Of a stretch of 64,000 nt of DNA, positions 32,784 to 38,654 are shown piece by piece. Source of the stretch: a virus; the IMG/VR virus record IMGVR_UViG_3300032241_000811, positions 1-64,000 of that record; one strand, given 5' to 3'. The translations under genes and the position numbers were made by a program. Numbering within the stretch: the stretch's first letter is position 1; every line of letters starts with the position of its first letter. The notes beneath the pieces are model-generated. The model saw nothing but the letters and a program-made list of their open reading frames with translations, was not told the DNA's origin and searched no databases.

Positions 32784-33233
32784 TTACTTATCTTCTCCTA
32801 ATGTTGCTTTAAGCATCCAGCCGTGCTTGGCATGAATGTCCATTCTATCCTGCAAAAAGTTTGCTAGTCCATCTTCTTTTGCTTCGTTTGCTAGTATATA
32901 GGCTTCTTTGAGACTTGTCAAGACAATTTTGTTTGCATCCAATATATTTCTGACCATATCATCTGATACTGGAATGAGTTCATCTTCATCCACATCTGAC
33001 AACTCAATCATTCGTGCTATTGTTCCAGGTGCAAAGCCATCTATTGCTCTGATATGTTCTGCGATTGGGTCTACTGCGCCCCATAGTTCCTCATAGAACT
33101 TTTCAAAGAAACTGTGGAGTTGTGGAAAGTCTGAACCAATAACATTCCAGTGATAGCCATGTGTTTTCATATACATCACGAAAGTATTGGCTAGAACCTT
33201 CTTCATCGCATCTTGTAGTTTTTCGTTATCCAT
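32784..33233 (-). CDS. dps: Dps-like ferritin-fold protein
   Basis: The start MDNEKLQDAMKK gives 149 residues. HGYHWNVIGSDFPQLHSFFE and DPIAEHIRAIDG contain the His, Asp and Glu of the Dps ferroxidase site. Cellular Dps coats DNA and detoxifies iron and peroxide. A TTG upstream gives a longer frame; the ATG at 33233 is preferred because GGAGG lies upstream and the family start fits. A TATAAATA late promoter is 28 nt upstream of it. Confidence 0.88.
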   Translation of the reverse strand: MDNEKLQDAMKKVLANTFVMYMKTHGYHWNVIGSDFPQLHSFFEKFYEELWGAVDPIAEHIRAIDGFAPGTIARMIELSDVDEDELIPVSDDMVRNILDANKIVLTSLKEAYILANEAKEDGLANFLQDRMDIHAKHGWMLKATLGEDK

Positions 33234-33260
33234 GTATGATATAAGCCTCCGTTGCAAGAG

Positions 33261-33268
33261 TATTTATA
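33261..33268 (-). promoter_or_regulatory. Candidate T4-type late promoter
   Basis: TATAAATA on the minus strand upstream of the dps gene, followed by GGAGG before its start codon. Confidence 0.55.
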
Positions 33269-33274
33269 ACACGA

Positions 33275-33496
33275 CTAACAAGATATGTTTAGAAATGTCG
33301 GGCAGTCTGGAGATGCACAAACAAATCCCATTACACCTTCCAATCTCATACCACATTTTGGGCAATGACTTATCTTATTTAATTGCGGCTTCTGTGGTAC
33401 ATAAGGTACATAAGGTGCCTCTTGTTTCTTGCCTTCATTGAATCCATCTCGCCATCCATCCCGATAGCCATTTGTATAGTCATTGTTGTCTGTCAT
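33275..33496 (-). CDS. Small zinc-ribbon protein, 73 aa
   Basis: N-terminal Tyr/Asp/Gly-rich segment (YTNGYRDGWRDGFNEGKK), Pro-rich linker, and C-terminal CPKCGMRLEGVMGFVC with further Cys, a zinc-ribbon pattern. Ends in TAG. No known partner. Confidence 0.65.
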   Translation of the reverse strand: MTDNNDYTNGYRDGWRDGFNEGKKQEAPYVPYVPQKPQLNKISHCPKCGMRLEGVMGFVCASPDCPTFLNISC

Positions 33497-33512
33497 GTTA
33501 TCTCCAATAAAG

Positions 33513-33604
33513 TGGCGGAATGTACTGGATTTGAACCAGTGGTACCTTTTTAGGGGTACGGCGGTTTAGCAAACCGCTGGAATAAGCCTCTCTCCCAACA
33601 TTCC
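33513..33604 (-). tRNA. tRNA-Ser (GCT)
   Basis: Complete class II cloverleaf with acceptor GGAATGT/ACATTCC, anticodon loop TTGCTAA, long variable arm and encoded CCA. Reads AGC/AGU. Confidence 0.93.
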
Positions 33605-33626
33605 ATTATTATTCAAGATAAGGTAT

Positions 33627-34010
33627 TCATTCTTCGGCGAAAGAGCAGTTCTTAGCCCCCTTGAATAGGGGTGCAATCTGTTCGTCTTTATATCCAGCCA
33701 ATCCACAACCGACACGTGTCACAAACCATTGTGTGTTTTGGTGTGATGTGATTTGGGTATACAGACAAAAGATTTCAATTGATCTAGCTATCGTTTGTAA
33801 ATCAAGTGTTTCTATACTTTGGTTTTTGGTAGCTATAGCATAACTATTTCCACAAAGACCTTGACCAGTTCCTCATACTGCACCAAACTTTTGGAGTGCC
33901 ACTTTAGCAGCGCCAGCACCATGAATGCCAGCTAGATTGCTTCCGAATACAAACACCTCCCCGTTTTGGGGAAGTGTTCCATCTCTATGGAATGTATATA
34001 GGTATGTCAT
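33627..34010 (-). pseudogene. Macro-domain-like gene interrupted by TGA
   Basis: The frame reads MTYLYTFHRDGTLPQNGEVF, then VFGSNLAGIHGAGAAKVAL and, later, VTRVGCGLAGYKDEQIAPLF. That is the pattern of phage macro-domain-like proteins (ADP-ribose-binding). Codon 46 (33873-33875) is TGA, placed where relatives usually have an aromatic residue before a Gly. All other codons are open to 33629. It is a recent nonsense mutation or a readthrough gene. Upstream it begins 3 nt after the TAG of the YkuK-like gene. Confidence 0.75.
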
Positions 34011-34012
34011 AT

Positions 34013-34525
34013 CTAAGCTACCTTCAGCTTACGATCTTTCTTTTGTGTCATTTGCATGATAGCATCCTTGTAGCGGTCTGCACAATAACTTGCACACCAT
34101 GCGTCTGGCTTGACCATAGGAATAACATTGCACATACCGCGAATGTATCCAACAGCTTCATTGATAACACATGAAGAACCTTCCTTGAGGTCTGGGTTGA
34201 TGTCAAGATGAATCTCAACCTCGCGCTCACCGATGATGTCAACAAGCTTCAAGTATAGTTCTGCTGTCTTCATCACCTCAGTCATCAGGCGCAAACGCGG
34301 GCGATCCTTCTGCTGGTCATAGTCACGCTCACGAGTGATTTCACCAAACACACGGCAGCCGTTCTTGCCATTTATATGGACAACAACGACATTGATGTAG
34401 TCAGCATACCAAACACCATCCATCTGGAAACGCTCGGAGTCGCCACCGATGTATACCTTTGTGTCCAGCGATTGGGTGTTTAGAAATGCTGTGAGTTCGT
34501 CTAAATCTAACTTTTTGCGTAACAT
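34013..34525 (-). CDS. RNase H-like protein, YkuK/DUF458 type
   Basis: The 170-residue protein has VYIGGDSER, INVVVVHINGKNGC, FGEITRERDYD, VEIHLDINPDLKEGSS and VKPDAWCASYCADRYK. This is the pattern of the YkuK-like, RNase H-fold family (DUF458) of unknown exact function. Ends in TAG. Confidence 0.78.
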   Translation of the reverse strand: MLRKKLDLDELTAFLNTQSLDTKVYIGGDSERFQMDGVWYADYINVVVVHINGKNGCRVFGEITRERDYDQQKDRPRLRLMTEVMKTAELYLKLVDIIGEREVEIHLDINPDLKEGSSCVINEAVGYIRGMCNVIPMVKPDAWCASYCADRYKDAIMQMTQKKDRKLKVA

Positions 34526-34535
34526 GATTTTATCC

Positions 34536-34946
34536 TTAGTTTAGTTTCAGTTCTATCCTCTGTCTGAGTTCTGTGGAACTGAAACCATGGCGGCGTTTAT
34601 TGAAATAGTAATCCATATTCAGATCACTACCGGTGAAATCTTTTCCTTTGTATTCTTCACCTAGTATTCTAACATCTATTGGTAGGGTTGTCAACAGATC
34701 ATAGAGTTCCTTTTCCGTGTTATAGACAACAATCTCATCCATAAATTTGCAAGCACGGACCTGCAAAACCCTTTCTACGATTGATTGAATGGGTTTGTTC
34801 TTTTGTGGGCGATCAATGGTTGGATCAATCTGAATACCGACTATGAGCCAATCACATTGTCTTTTTGCTTCTTCAAGCATAGTCACATGACCTGTATGAA
34901 ATAAATCAAAAGCACTGCAAGTAAATCCGATTCGTTTATGTTCCAT
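34536..34946 (-). CDS. Cytidylyltransferase-like nucleotidyltransferase
   Basis: The 136-residue protein has CSAFDLFHTGHVTMLEEA (HxGH nucleotidyltransferase motif) and HGFSSTELRQRI (ISSTxxR motif). It resembles glycerol-3-phosphate or other small-molecule cytidylyltransferases. The ATG at 34946 has GGAG 6 nt upstream; an upstream TTG is less likely. The substrate is unknown. Confidence 0.8.
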   Translation of the reverse strand: MEHKRIGFTCSAFDLFHTGHVTMLEEAKRQCDWLIVGIQIDPTIDRPQKNKPIQSIVERVLQVRACKFMDEIVVYNTEKELYDLLTTLPIDVRILGEEYKGKDFTGSDLNMDYYFNKRRHGFSSTELRQRIELKLN

Positions 34947-34961
34947 ATTATACTCCAAAAG

Positions 34962-35035
34962 TGGTGCACAGAAGTAGAATCAAACTACTGTCTCCGCGTT
35001 ACGAGGGCGGCGTTATATTACTTAACTATTCGGGC
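34962..35035 (-). tRNA. tRNA-Thr (CGT), acceptor stem damaged
   Basis: Anticodon loop CTCGTAA (Thr, ACG), good T-arm and encoded CCA. The 5' acceptor strand GCCCGAA pairs only partly with TCTGTGC (five of seven, one wobble). That strand is the 3' end of the adjacent GIY-YIG gene, whose stop TAG is tRNA nucleotides 8-10. It may be nonfunctional. Confidence 0.6.
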
Positions 35036-35715
35036 ATTCTTTTATGTGTTCCAAATCTTTTTCTATCTGGAAAATGGCTGGTCAAAAACATTATTAAGGG
35101 TTTAGGGTTATTCCAACCATATTCTTTAGAAAGTAATTTTGCGTTTTCACCTGATTCATATCTCTCTAAAATTGAAGATTTGTAATTTATGCGCCTTTTA
35201 CGTAGCAGTTCTTTTTCAGTTTCAATTTTTATTTTTTGAGGGTATTTCATCGACAAAGTTTTAGATATTTTCAGTTTTGTCTCGGTTGATCTAGGAATTA
35301 CTTTATTCCATGCTAATCTTGGCTTTTTTATCTTGACTTTTTGACTCTTGAGTAAACCTTTTTCTCTTAGATTTTCTCTAAGTTTTGTTCCTCCCAGTTT
35401 ACCTCTACGCTGTCTTTCTTCTTTTGTTATCGACTGATTGATGAAACCGAATCCACCGGGCCCTCCTGGACATATATTGTAGTTTGTTTCTTTATCAGGT
35501 ACAACTAAAATCTTCTCCAAAAGATTCATGTGTTTCTCATCTTTACAGTGATGAAGAATCTCTCTATGAAAGTTCTCTATTCCATGTTTCTTTATGGAAT
35601 GATTTAGTCTCTTACCTGAGCCAAAATAACCATCGTTTAGATCATTGGTTTTATGTTTGCCGATGTAATATTTTACATTCAGTAGATTGGACGTTTTATA
35701 GATGATATAGTGCAT
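35026..35715 (-). CDS. GIY-YIG homing endonuclease inserted at tRNA-Thr
   Basis: The 229-residue protein has YIIYKTSNLLNVKYYIGKHK (GIY-YIG core), HSIKKHGIENFHREIL, and basic DNA-binding repeats. GGAG is 9 nt before the ATG but lies in a 12-bp hairpin (35721-35770) containing a late promoter. The last 10 nt overlap tRNA-Thr(CGT); the stop TAG is formed by tRNA nucleotides 8-10. This suggests insertion at the tRNA 5' end. Confidence 0.9.
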   Translation of the reverse strand: MHYIIYKTSNLLNVKYYIGKHKTNDLNDGYFGSGKRLNHSIKKHGIENFHREILHHCKDEKHMNLLEKILVVPDKETNYNICPGGPGGFGFINQSITKEERQRRGKLGGTKLRENLREKGLLKSQKVKIKKPRLAWNKVIPRSTETKLKISKTLSMKYPQKIKIETEKELLRKRRINYKSSILERYESGENAKLLSKEYGWNNPKPLIMFLTSHFPDRKRFGTHKRMPE

Positions 35716-35720
35716 TTTGG

Positions 35721-35770
35721 AAGGCTCCAGAAAATAAACCCATATAGGTTATTTATACTTCTGGAGCCTT
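35721..35770 (-). promoter_or_regulatory. RBS-sequestering hairpin with late promoter (GIY-YIG)
   Basis: Perfect 12-bp inverted repeat AAGGCTCCAGAA/TTCTGGAGCCTT (outer arms) around a second, inner imperfect stem AAATAACC/GGGTTTATT. TATAAATA (35750-35757) is inside the 5' half. GGAG in the 3' arm is the Shine-Dalgarno of the GIY-YIG gene. Shares the core TAAATAACCTATATGGG with hairpins at 39424-39474 and 39610-39652. Confidence 0.82.
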
Positions 35771-35775
35771 CGATG

Positions 35776-35846
35776 TGCTCCCAACAGGTACCGACCCTGT
35801 GTCTCAGCTTTACCAAAGCTGTGTACTACCTTTGTACTATGGGAGC
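35776..35846 (-). tRNA. tRNA-Thr (GGT), no encoded CCA
   Basis: Acceptor GCTCCCA/TGGGAGC, anticodon loop TTGGTAA, discriminator A. The expected CCA is replaced by CAT, the start of the downstream hairpin element. Confidence 0.88.
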
Positions 35847-35938
35847 GGGCTGATTAAATCTTTCCTTGAAACCATGTTTATTTTTTCTTCCGTTAAGAGA
35901 CGCTGATATTTTTTATTGATTTCTTCTTGATTTCTCAT
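35837..35938 (-). CDS. Small ORF, 33 aa, behind an expression-switch hairpin
   Basis: Begins MRNQEEINKKYQRLLTEEK, with GGAGG 6 nt before the ATG inside a 15-bp hairpin (35942-35985). Its stop TAG is nucleotides 8-10 of tRNA-Thr(GGT). It may be a remnant of a mobile gene or a small gene in its own right. No family recognised. Confidence 0.5.
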   Translation of the reverse strand: MRNQEEINKKYQRLLTEEKINMVSRKDLISPLP

Positions 35939-35941
35939 TTG

Positions 35942-35985
35942 AACCTCCACACACATTTTATACTATTTATATGTGTGTGGAGGTT
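35942..35985 (-). promoter_or_regulatory. RBS-sequestering hairpin with late promoter (33-aa ORF)
   Basis: Perfect 15-bp inverted repeat AACCTCCACACACAT/ATGTGTGTGGAGGTT. GGAGG of the 3' arm is the Shine-Dalgarno. TATAAATA is at 35964-35971 in the loop and next to the 5' arm. Confidence 0.8.
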
Positions 35986-35990
35986 TATAG

Positions 35991-36068
35991 TGGTGCGTTT
36001 GGAGGGATTCGAACCCATCACTGTACAGCTTCTAAGACTGTTGACTCCTACCGTTGGTCTACAAACGC
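35991..36068 (-). tRNA. tRNA-Leu (TAG), short variable loop
   Basis: Acceptor GCGTTTG/CAAACGC, anticodon loop CTTAGAA, encoded CCA. The T-stem has mismatches and the variable region is shorter than the long arm expected of bacterial tRNA-Leu. Confidence 0.7.
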
Positions 36069-36070
36069 AT

Positions 36071-36097
36071 GTGTCTCTACCGTTGGACTACGGGCCC
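36071..36097 (-). pseudogene. tRNA 5' fragment
   Basis: GGGCCCGTAGTCCAACGGTA is the 5' acceptor strand and D-arm of a tRNA with no matching 3' half. It abuts the complete tRNA-Leu(TAG), whose D-arm is similar. It looks like a deletion scar. Confidence 0.6.
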
Positions 36098-36104
36098 ATA
36101 AACT

Positions 36105-36178
36105 GGTTGTCGATGATGGAATCGAACCATCGGACTTCCCCATGTCAAGGGGACGTTGTACCATTCAACTAATCGACA
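36105..36178 (-). tRNA. tRNA-Val (GAC)
   Basis: Acceptor TGTCGAT/ATCGACA, anticodon loop TTGACAT on a CCCC/GGGG stem, encoded CCA. Confidence 0.9.
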
Positions 36179-36179
36179 A

Positions 36180-36255
36180 TGGTAGTCCGAGAGGGATTCG
36201 AACCCCCGACATTCTGCATGTAAAGCAGACGCAGCTACCACTGTGCTACCGGACT
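36180..36255 (-). tRNA. tRNA-Val (TAC)
   Basis: Acceptor AGTCCGG/TCGGACT, anticodon loop TTTACAT on a TCTGC/GCAGA stem, encoded CCA. Lies 1 nt from tRNA-Val(GAC). Confidence 0.92.
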
Positions 36256-36261
36256 ATATTC

Positions 36262-36336
36262 TGGAGCGGGCAACGGGAATCGAACCCGTGACTCAACCTT
36301 GGCAAGGTCATATGTTACCTCTAGAACCATGCCCGC
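36262..36336 (-). tRNA. tRNA-Gly (GCC)
   Basis: Acceptor GCGGGCA/TGCCCGC, anticodon loop TTGCCAA, encoded CCA. Confidence 0.92.
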
Positions 36337-36343
36337 AATAATT

Positions 36344-36419
36344 TGGTACCTCCGCCAAGTTTCGAACTGGGTTATCGCCCTTATGAGGAGCGCACGATGT
36401 ACAACACCGTCCCGGAGGT
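36344..36419 (-). tRNA. tRNA-Met (CAT)
   Basis: Acceptor ACCTCCG/CGGAGGT, anticodon loop CTCATAA, encoded CCA. D-arm is unusual. A CAT anticodon can also belong to tRNA-Ile read after lysidine modification; the sequence alone does not settle this. Confidence 0.8.
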
Positions 36420-36425
36420 ATATAG

Positions 36426-36500
36426 TGGTGCCTCAGAACGGAATTGAACCGCTGACACCATGCTCTTCAGGCAGACGCTCTACCACTGAACTACCGAGGC
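36426..36500 (-). tRNA. tRNA-Phe (GAA)
   Basis: Acceptor GCCTCGG/CTGAGGC, anticodon loop CTGAAGA, encoded CCA. One mismatch in the anticodon stem. Confidence 0.88.
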
Positions 36501-36507
36501 ATTATTT

Positions 36508-36582
36508 TGGAGCGAGTGGCCGGAATCGAACCGGTCCTCTACAGCTTGGAAGGCTGGGGCACCACCAATATACCACACTCGC
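36508..36582 (-). tRNA. tRNA-Gly (TCC)
   Basis: Acceptor GCGAGTG/CACTCGC, anticodon loop CTTCCAA, encoded CCA. Confidence 0.92.
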
Positions 36583-36590
36583 TTTATCTC

Positions 36591-36743
36591 TTATTCGTTT
36601 AGAAGCTGCTTTGTGCTTTCCTGTAGTTGCTGCTTGTTATGTTCGTCTAGTTTAGCAACATACTGTTCATTTGTCAAGCCATGCCAGCCAACGCAAAAAC
36701 CTGTTGGTGAACGACCGCAACCACATTTCTTTTTATCTGTCAT
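36591..36743 (-). CDS. Small Cys/His metal-binding protein, CDGSH-like
   Basis: From MTDKKKCGCGRSPTGFCVGWH: C-x-C-x7-C-x3-H, close to but not identical to the CDGSH iron-sulfur motif. A helical Gln/Glu-rich tail follows. The 50-residue gene lies inside the tRNA array and I recall similar ones in cyanophages. Confidence 0.7.
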   Translation of the reverse strand: MTDKKKCGCGRSPTGFCVGWHGLTNEQYVAKLDEHNKQQLQESTKQLLNE

Positions 36744-36760
36744 TTTCTTTTCCTTATAGA

Positions 36761-36855
36761 TGGCGGAAGAGGTAGGATTTGAACCCACGGAACCCGATGT
36801 TAGCGGGTTCTCCGGTTTTCAAGACCGGTGCAATCAGCCACTCTGCCACTCTTCC
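36761..36855 (-). tRNA. tRNA-Ser (TGA)
   Basis: Class II cloverleaf, acceptor GGAAGAG, anticodon loop CTTGAAA on CCGGT/ACCGG, long variable arm, encoded CCA. Confidence 0.93.
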
Positions 36856-36864
36856 TTATATATG

Positions 36865-37272
36865 TTAGTTTTTGATGATGGTTGCTTCAATCCGACAAAC
36901 GCCAGAACCAATGCAACCCAATAATACTGCGACATGTCTTGATAGGTCGATGTCTCTTCCCTTTACATAGGGGCCGCGATCATTTACGCGAACGATAACT
37001 GTCTTGCTGTTATGTTTCAATCTCAGTTTTGTTCCAAGTGGTAAAGTCTTGTGAGCAACCGTCAATGCGTTTGGGTTGAACTTTTCTCCGCTTGCGGTAA
37101 TCTTACTTCTGCTGCATTCACCTCTGTGTGCGCAGTCATACCATGATGCTCTCATATTGCTTGCTTGAGAGTCTTGTGTTGTTGTAAATATAATACTACA
37201 TATTACAAGAGTCTTTTGGATAATGCTTTTCGTTTTTATCAATATAGATACTCCTCTTTTTATGAGCATCAT
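36865..37272 (-). CDS. RlpA-like secreted protein (double-psi beta-barrel)
   Basis: An N-terminal signal sequence (KTLVICSIIFTTTQDSQA) is followed by SWYDCAHRGECSRSKITASG, LTVAHKTLPLGTKLRL and VRVNDRGPYVKGRDIDLS, all RlpA/DPBB signatures. Cellular RlpA proteins act on peptidoglycan at septa. Here it would be exported to the periplasm and could aid lysis or cell-wall change. A TTG 13 codons in, with GGAG upstream, is an alternative start. Confidence 0.85.
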   Translation of the reverse strand: MMLIKRGVSILIKTKSIIQKTLVICSIIFTTTQDSQASNMRASWYDCAHRGECSRSKITASGEKFNPNALTVAHKTLPLGTKLRLKHNSKTVIVRVNDRGPYVKGRDIDLSRHVAVLLGCIGSGVCRIEATIIKN

Positions 37273-37336
37273 TTTCTTCTTCCGAAAAAAACAATGTAGT
37301 TCTATTTATGGCATGACCAAACCCTTGATTTTTTAA

Positions 37337-37412
37337 TGGCGCGCCAGACAGGATTCGAACCTGCATCGGACATATAATCCACTCCAGTTACCTTTGTTCG
37401 CGTTCGTAGCGC
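37337..37412 (-). pseudogene. Degenerate tRNA-like sequence
   Basis: A normal T-arm (GCAGG TTCGAAT CCTGT), acceptor strand CTGGCGC and CCA are present. Upstream, a perfect 5-bp stem TCGCG/CGCGA holds a loop CTACGAA (anticodon ACG, Arg). The spacing between the two parts is too long for a normal variable arm, and no matching 5' acceptor is found. It is probably a fused or decayed tRNA. Confidence 0.5.
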
Positions 37413-37432
37413 GAGGGGATACTAACGCATAT

Positions 37433-37507
37433 TGGAGGAGCAAACAGGAATTGAACCTGTATTGAGGGATTTGCAGTCCCTTGCATCAGCCATTCTGCCA
37501 TTGCTCC
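37433..37507 (-). tRNA. tRNA-Cys (GCA), copy 1
   Basis: Acceptor GGAGCAA/TTTGCTCC, anticodon loop CTGCAAA, encoded CCA. Identical over its full length to the copy at 38157-38231. Confidence 0.93.
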
Positions 37508-37512
37508 GTTAT

Positions 37513-37587
37513 TGGCGACCCAAGTAGGACTCAAACCCACATCTCTTCGCTTTAGAGGCGACTGCATAATCACTCTGCCATTGGGTC
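37513..37587 (-). tRNA. Suppressor tRNA with CTA (amber) anticodon
   Basis: Acceptor GACCCAA/TTGGGTC, D-stem GCA/TGC, T-stem GTGGG/CCTAC and encoded CCA are all present. The anticodon stem is TCGC/GCGA with a canonical 7-nt loop CTCTAAA, so nucleotides 34-36 are CTA and would read UAG. The 27-43 pair is a G-A mismatch. Amino acid identity is unknown. Confidence 0.82.
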
Positions 37588-37593
37588 ATAATT

Positions 37594-37773
37594 CTATTTA
37601 TGGTTGTTAATGATTAACAATTCATTATTTCTATAGCAGATAATATAACGTGAATCTATCCAAGCCATATGTGGATTGTTTTTCACGTGCTCCATAATCT
37701 GATTATATGTTTCAAATTTTGGACCAGGAGCACTAAACTTAGTAAATGCCAGATATTCTTGTTTCATCATCAT
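37594..37773 (-). CDS. Small hypothetical protein, 59 aa
   Basis: Starts MMMKQEYLAFTKFSAPGPKF; the ATG overlaps the upstream stop (ATGA). Ends in TAG. It is third in a three-gene group between the two tRNA-Cys copies. No family recognised. Confidence 0.55.
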   Translation of the reverse strand: MMMKQEYLAFTKFSAPGPKFETYNQIMEHVKNNPHMAWIDSRYIICYRNNELLIINNHK

Positions 37774-37901
37774 AACTTTAATAATGCTTTATAGAAAAAA
37801 TCATTATGATACTTGTTGAAATACAGCGTATAATAATATCCAGGTTTAATAGGTTTGTTTTCTGGATATGTAAGCCACACTTCTTCTTGATTCATATTCA
37901 T
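37770..37901 (-). CDS. Small hypothetical protein, 43 aa
   Basis: MNMNQEEVWLTYPENKPIK; the W..YPENKP pattern recalls short DUF551-like phage proteins. Starts 8 nt after the upstream gene and couples to the next by ATGA. Confidence 0.5.
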   Translation of the reverse strand: MNMNQEEVWLTYPENKPIKPGYYYTLYFNKYHNDFFYKALLKL

Positions 37902-37908
37902 TACAAAT

Positions 37909-38139
37909 TTAATTCTTGTTATCAGTTACAGTAAAACCAAGTTCAATCAAAAAAACTCTTATCTTATCAGAAACTTCATATTCTTTATTTTGTCTATATA
38001 TATCACGAATAGCATTTAATGCCGACAATAACATTGTTATTTTATGCTTTTGATTTTCTGAATACTTAGACATTATCTGAAGTTCATTCTCTAAACGATA
38101 AATTTCATACTGTAATTCATCTTTTGTTTTGTCAGACAT
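37909..38139 (-). CDS. Small coiled-coil protein with CysRS-tail-like end
   Basis: The 76-residue protein has an N-terminal coiled coil and ends YEVSDKIRVFLIELGFTVTD, which resembles the ADxIRxxLxxxGxxLxD tail of cysteinyl-tRNA synthetase. It is directly downstream of a tRNA-Cys gene. AGGA Shine-Dalgarno present. The resemblance is short and may be chance. Confidence 0.6.
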   Translation of the reverse strand: MSDKTKDELQYEIYRLENELQIMSKYSENQKHKITMLLSALNAIRDIYRQNKEYEVSDKIRVFLIELGFTVTDNKN

Positions 38140-38156
38140 AACAAATTCCTAAAAAA

Positions 38157-38231
38157 TGGAGGAGCAAACAGGAATTGAACCTGTATTGAGGGATTTGCAG
38201 TCCCTTGCATCAGCCATTCTGCCATTGCTCC
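38157..38231 (-). tRNA. tRNA-Cys (GCA), copy 2
   Basis: Identical to the copy at 37433-37507; the two enclose the suppressor tRNA and three small genes. Confidence 0.93.
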
Positions 38232-38239
38232 GTAAACAC

Positions 38240-38313
38240 TGGTGCTCCCACAGGGAATTGAACCCCGAATTGATGATTACAAATCAACTGTTATACCTTT
38301 TAACTATAGGAGC
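38240..38313 (-). tRNA. tRNA-Thr (TGT)
   Basis: Acceptor GCTCCTA/TGGGAGC, anticodon loop TTTGTAA, encoded CCA. Confidence 0.88.
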
Positions 38314-38324
38314 ATTTATAAAAT

Positions 38325-38401
38325 TGGCTGCTCGGGTAGGGATCGAACCTACGACATCCTGATTAACAGTCAGGCGCAACTACCGGCTGTGCTACCGAGC
38401 A
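38325..38401 (-). tRNA. tRNA-Asn (GTT)
   Basis: Acceptor TGCTCGG/CCGAGCA, anticodon loop CTGTTAA on a CTGA/TCAG stem, encoded CCA. Confidence 0.92.
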
Positions 38402-38461
38402 ATGAATTTCGCTCCGATTTCTTATAGTGGTTACGGCCTCCACTTATTTGCCTATGTTGTT

Positions 38462-38490
38462 ATTCTAGACTATTACACAGGCTAAGTCAA
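38462..38490 (-). promoter_or_regulatory. Sigma70-type promoter within the tRNA array
   Basis: TTGACT (38485-38490), 17-bp spacer, TAGAAT (38462-38467), reading into tRNA-Asn, Thr and Cys. The rest of 38402-38498 holds no gene I can see. Confidence 0.65.
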
Positions 38491-38498
38491 GCCCTATT

Positions 38499-38573
38499 TG
38501 GCTGCCCGTCATGGAATCGAACCACTGTAACAGGTTCCACAAACCTGCGTTCTACCATTGAACTAAAACGGAG
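38499..38573 (-). tRNA. tRNA-His (GTG), weak acceptor
   Basis: Anticodon loop TTGTGGA on CAGGT/ACCTG, D-stem GTTC/GAAC, encoded CCA. The 5' acceptor pairs imperfectly with the 3' strand, so it may be partly decayed. It abuts tRNA-Glu directly. Confidence 0.75.
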
Positions 38574-38648
38574 TGGTAGTCCCAGAGGGAATCAAACCCT
38601 CATCTCCGCCTTGAAAGGGCAGCGATCTAATCACTAATCTATGGGACC
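38574..38648 (-). tRNA. tRNA-Glu (TTC)
   Basis: Acceptor GGTCCCA/TGGGACT, anticodon loop CTTTCAA, encoded CCA. Confidence 0.9.
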
Positions 38649-38654
38649 GTTGTT

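Noticed and set aside
33661-33843. 60-codon plus-strand frame at 33.7 kb
   Set aside because: It is antisense to the macro-domain-like gene, which explains the region.
35971-36655. Plus-strand frames in the tRNA array with phrases such as GIRTPDILH
   Set aside because: These are reverse-complement translations of tRNA T-arms, a well-known source of false genes.
37388-37573. Minus-strand frame of 61 codons with AEWLMQGTANPSIQVQF
   Set aside because: It is a translation across tRNA-Cys and the suppressor tRNA, not a gene.
3712-37773. Global recoding of TAG as an amino acid
   Set aside because: Many core genes end at TAG in the expected place and length (RNase H, primase, kinase), so TAG still acts as a stop in this window.
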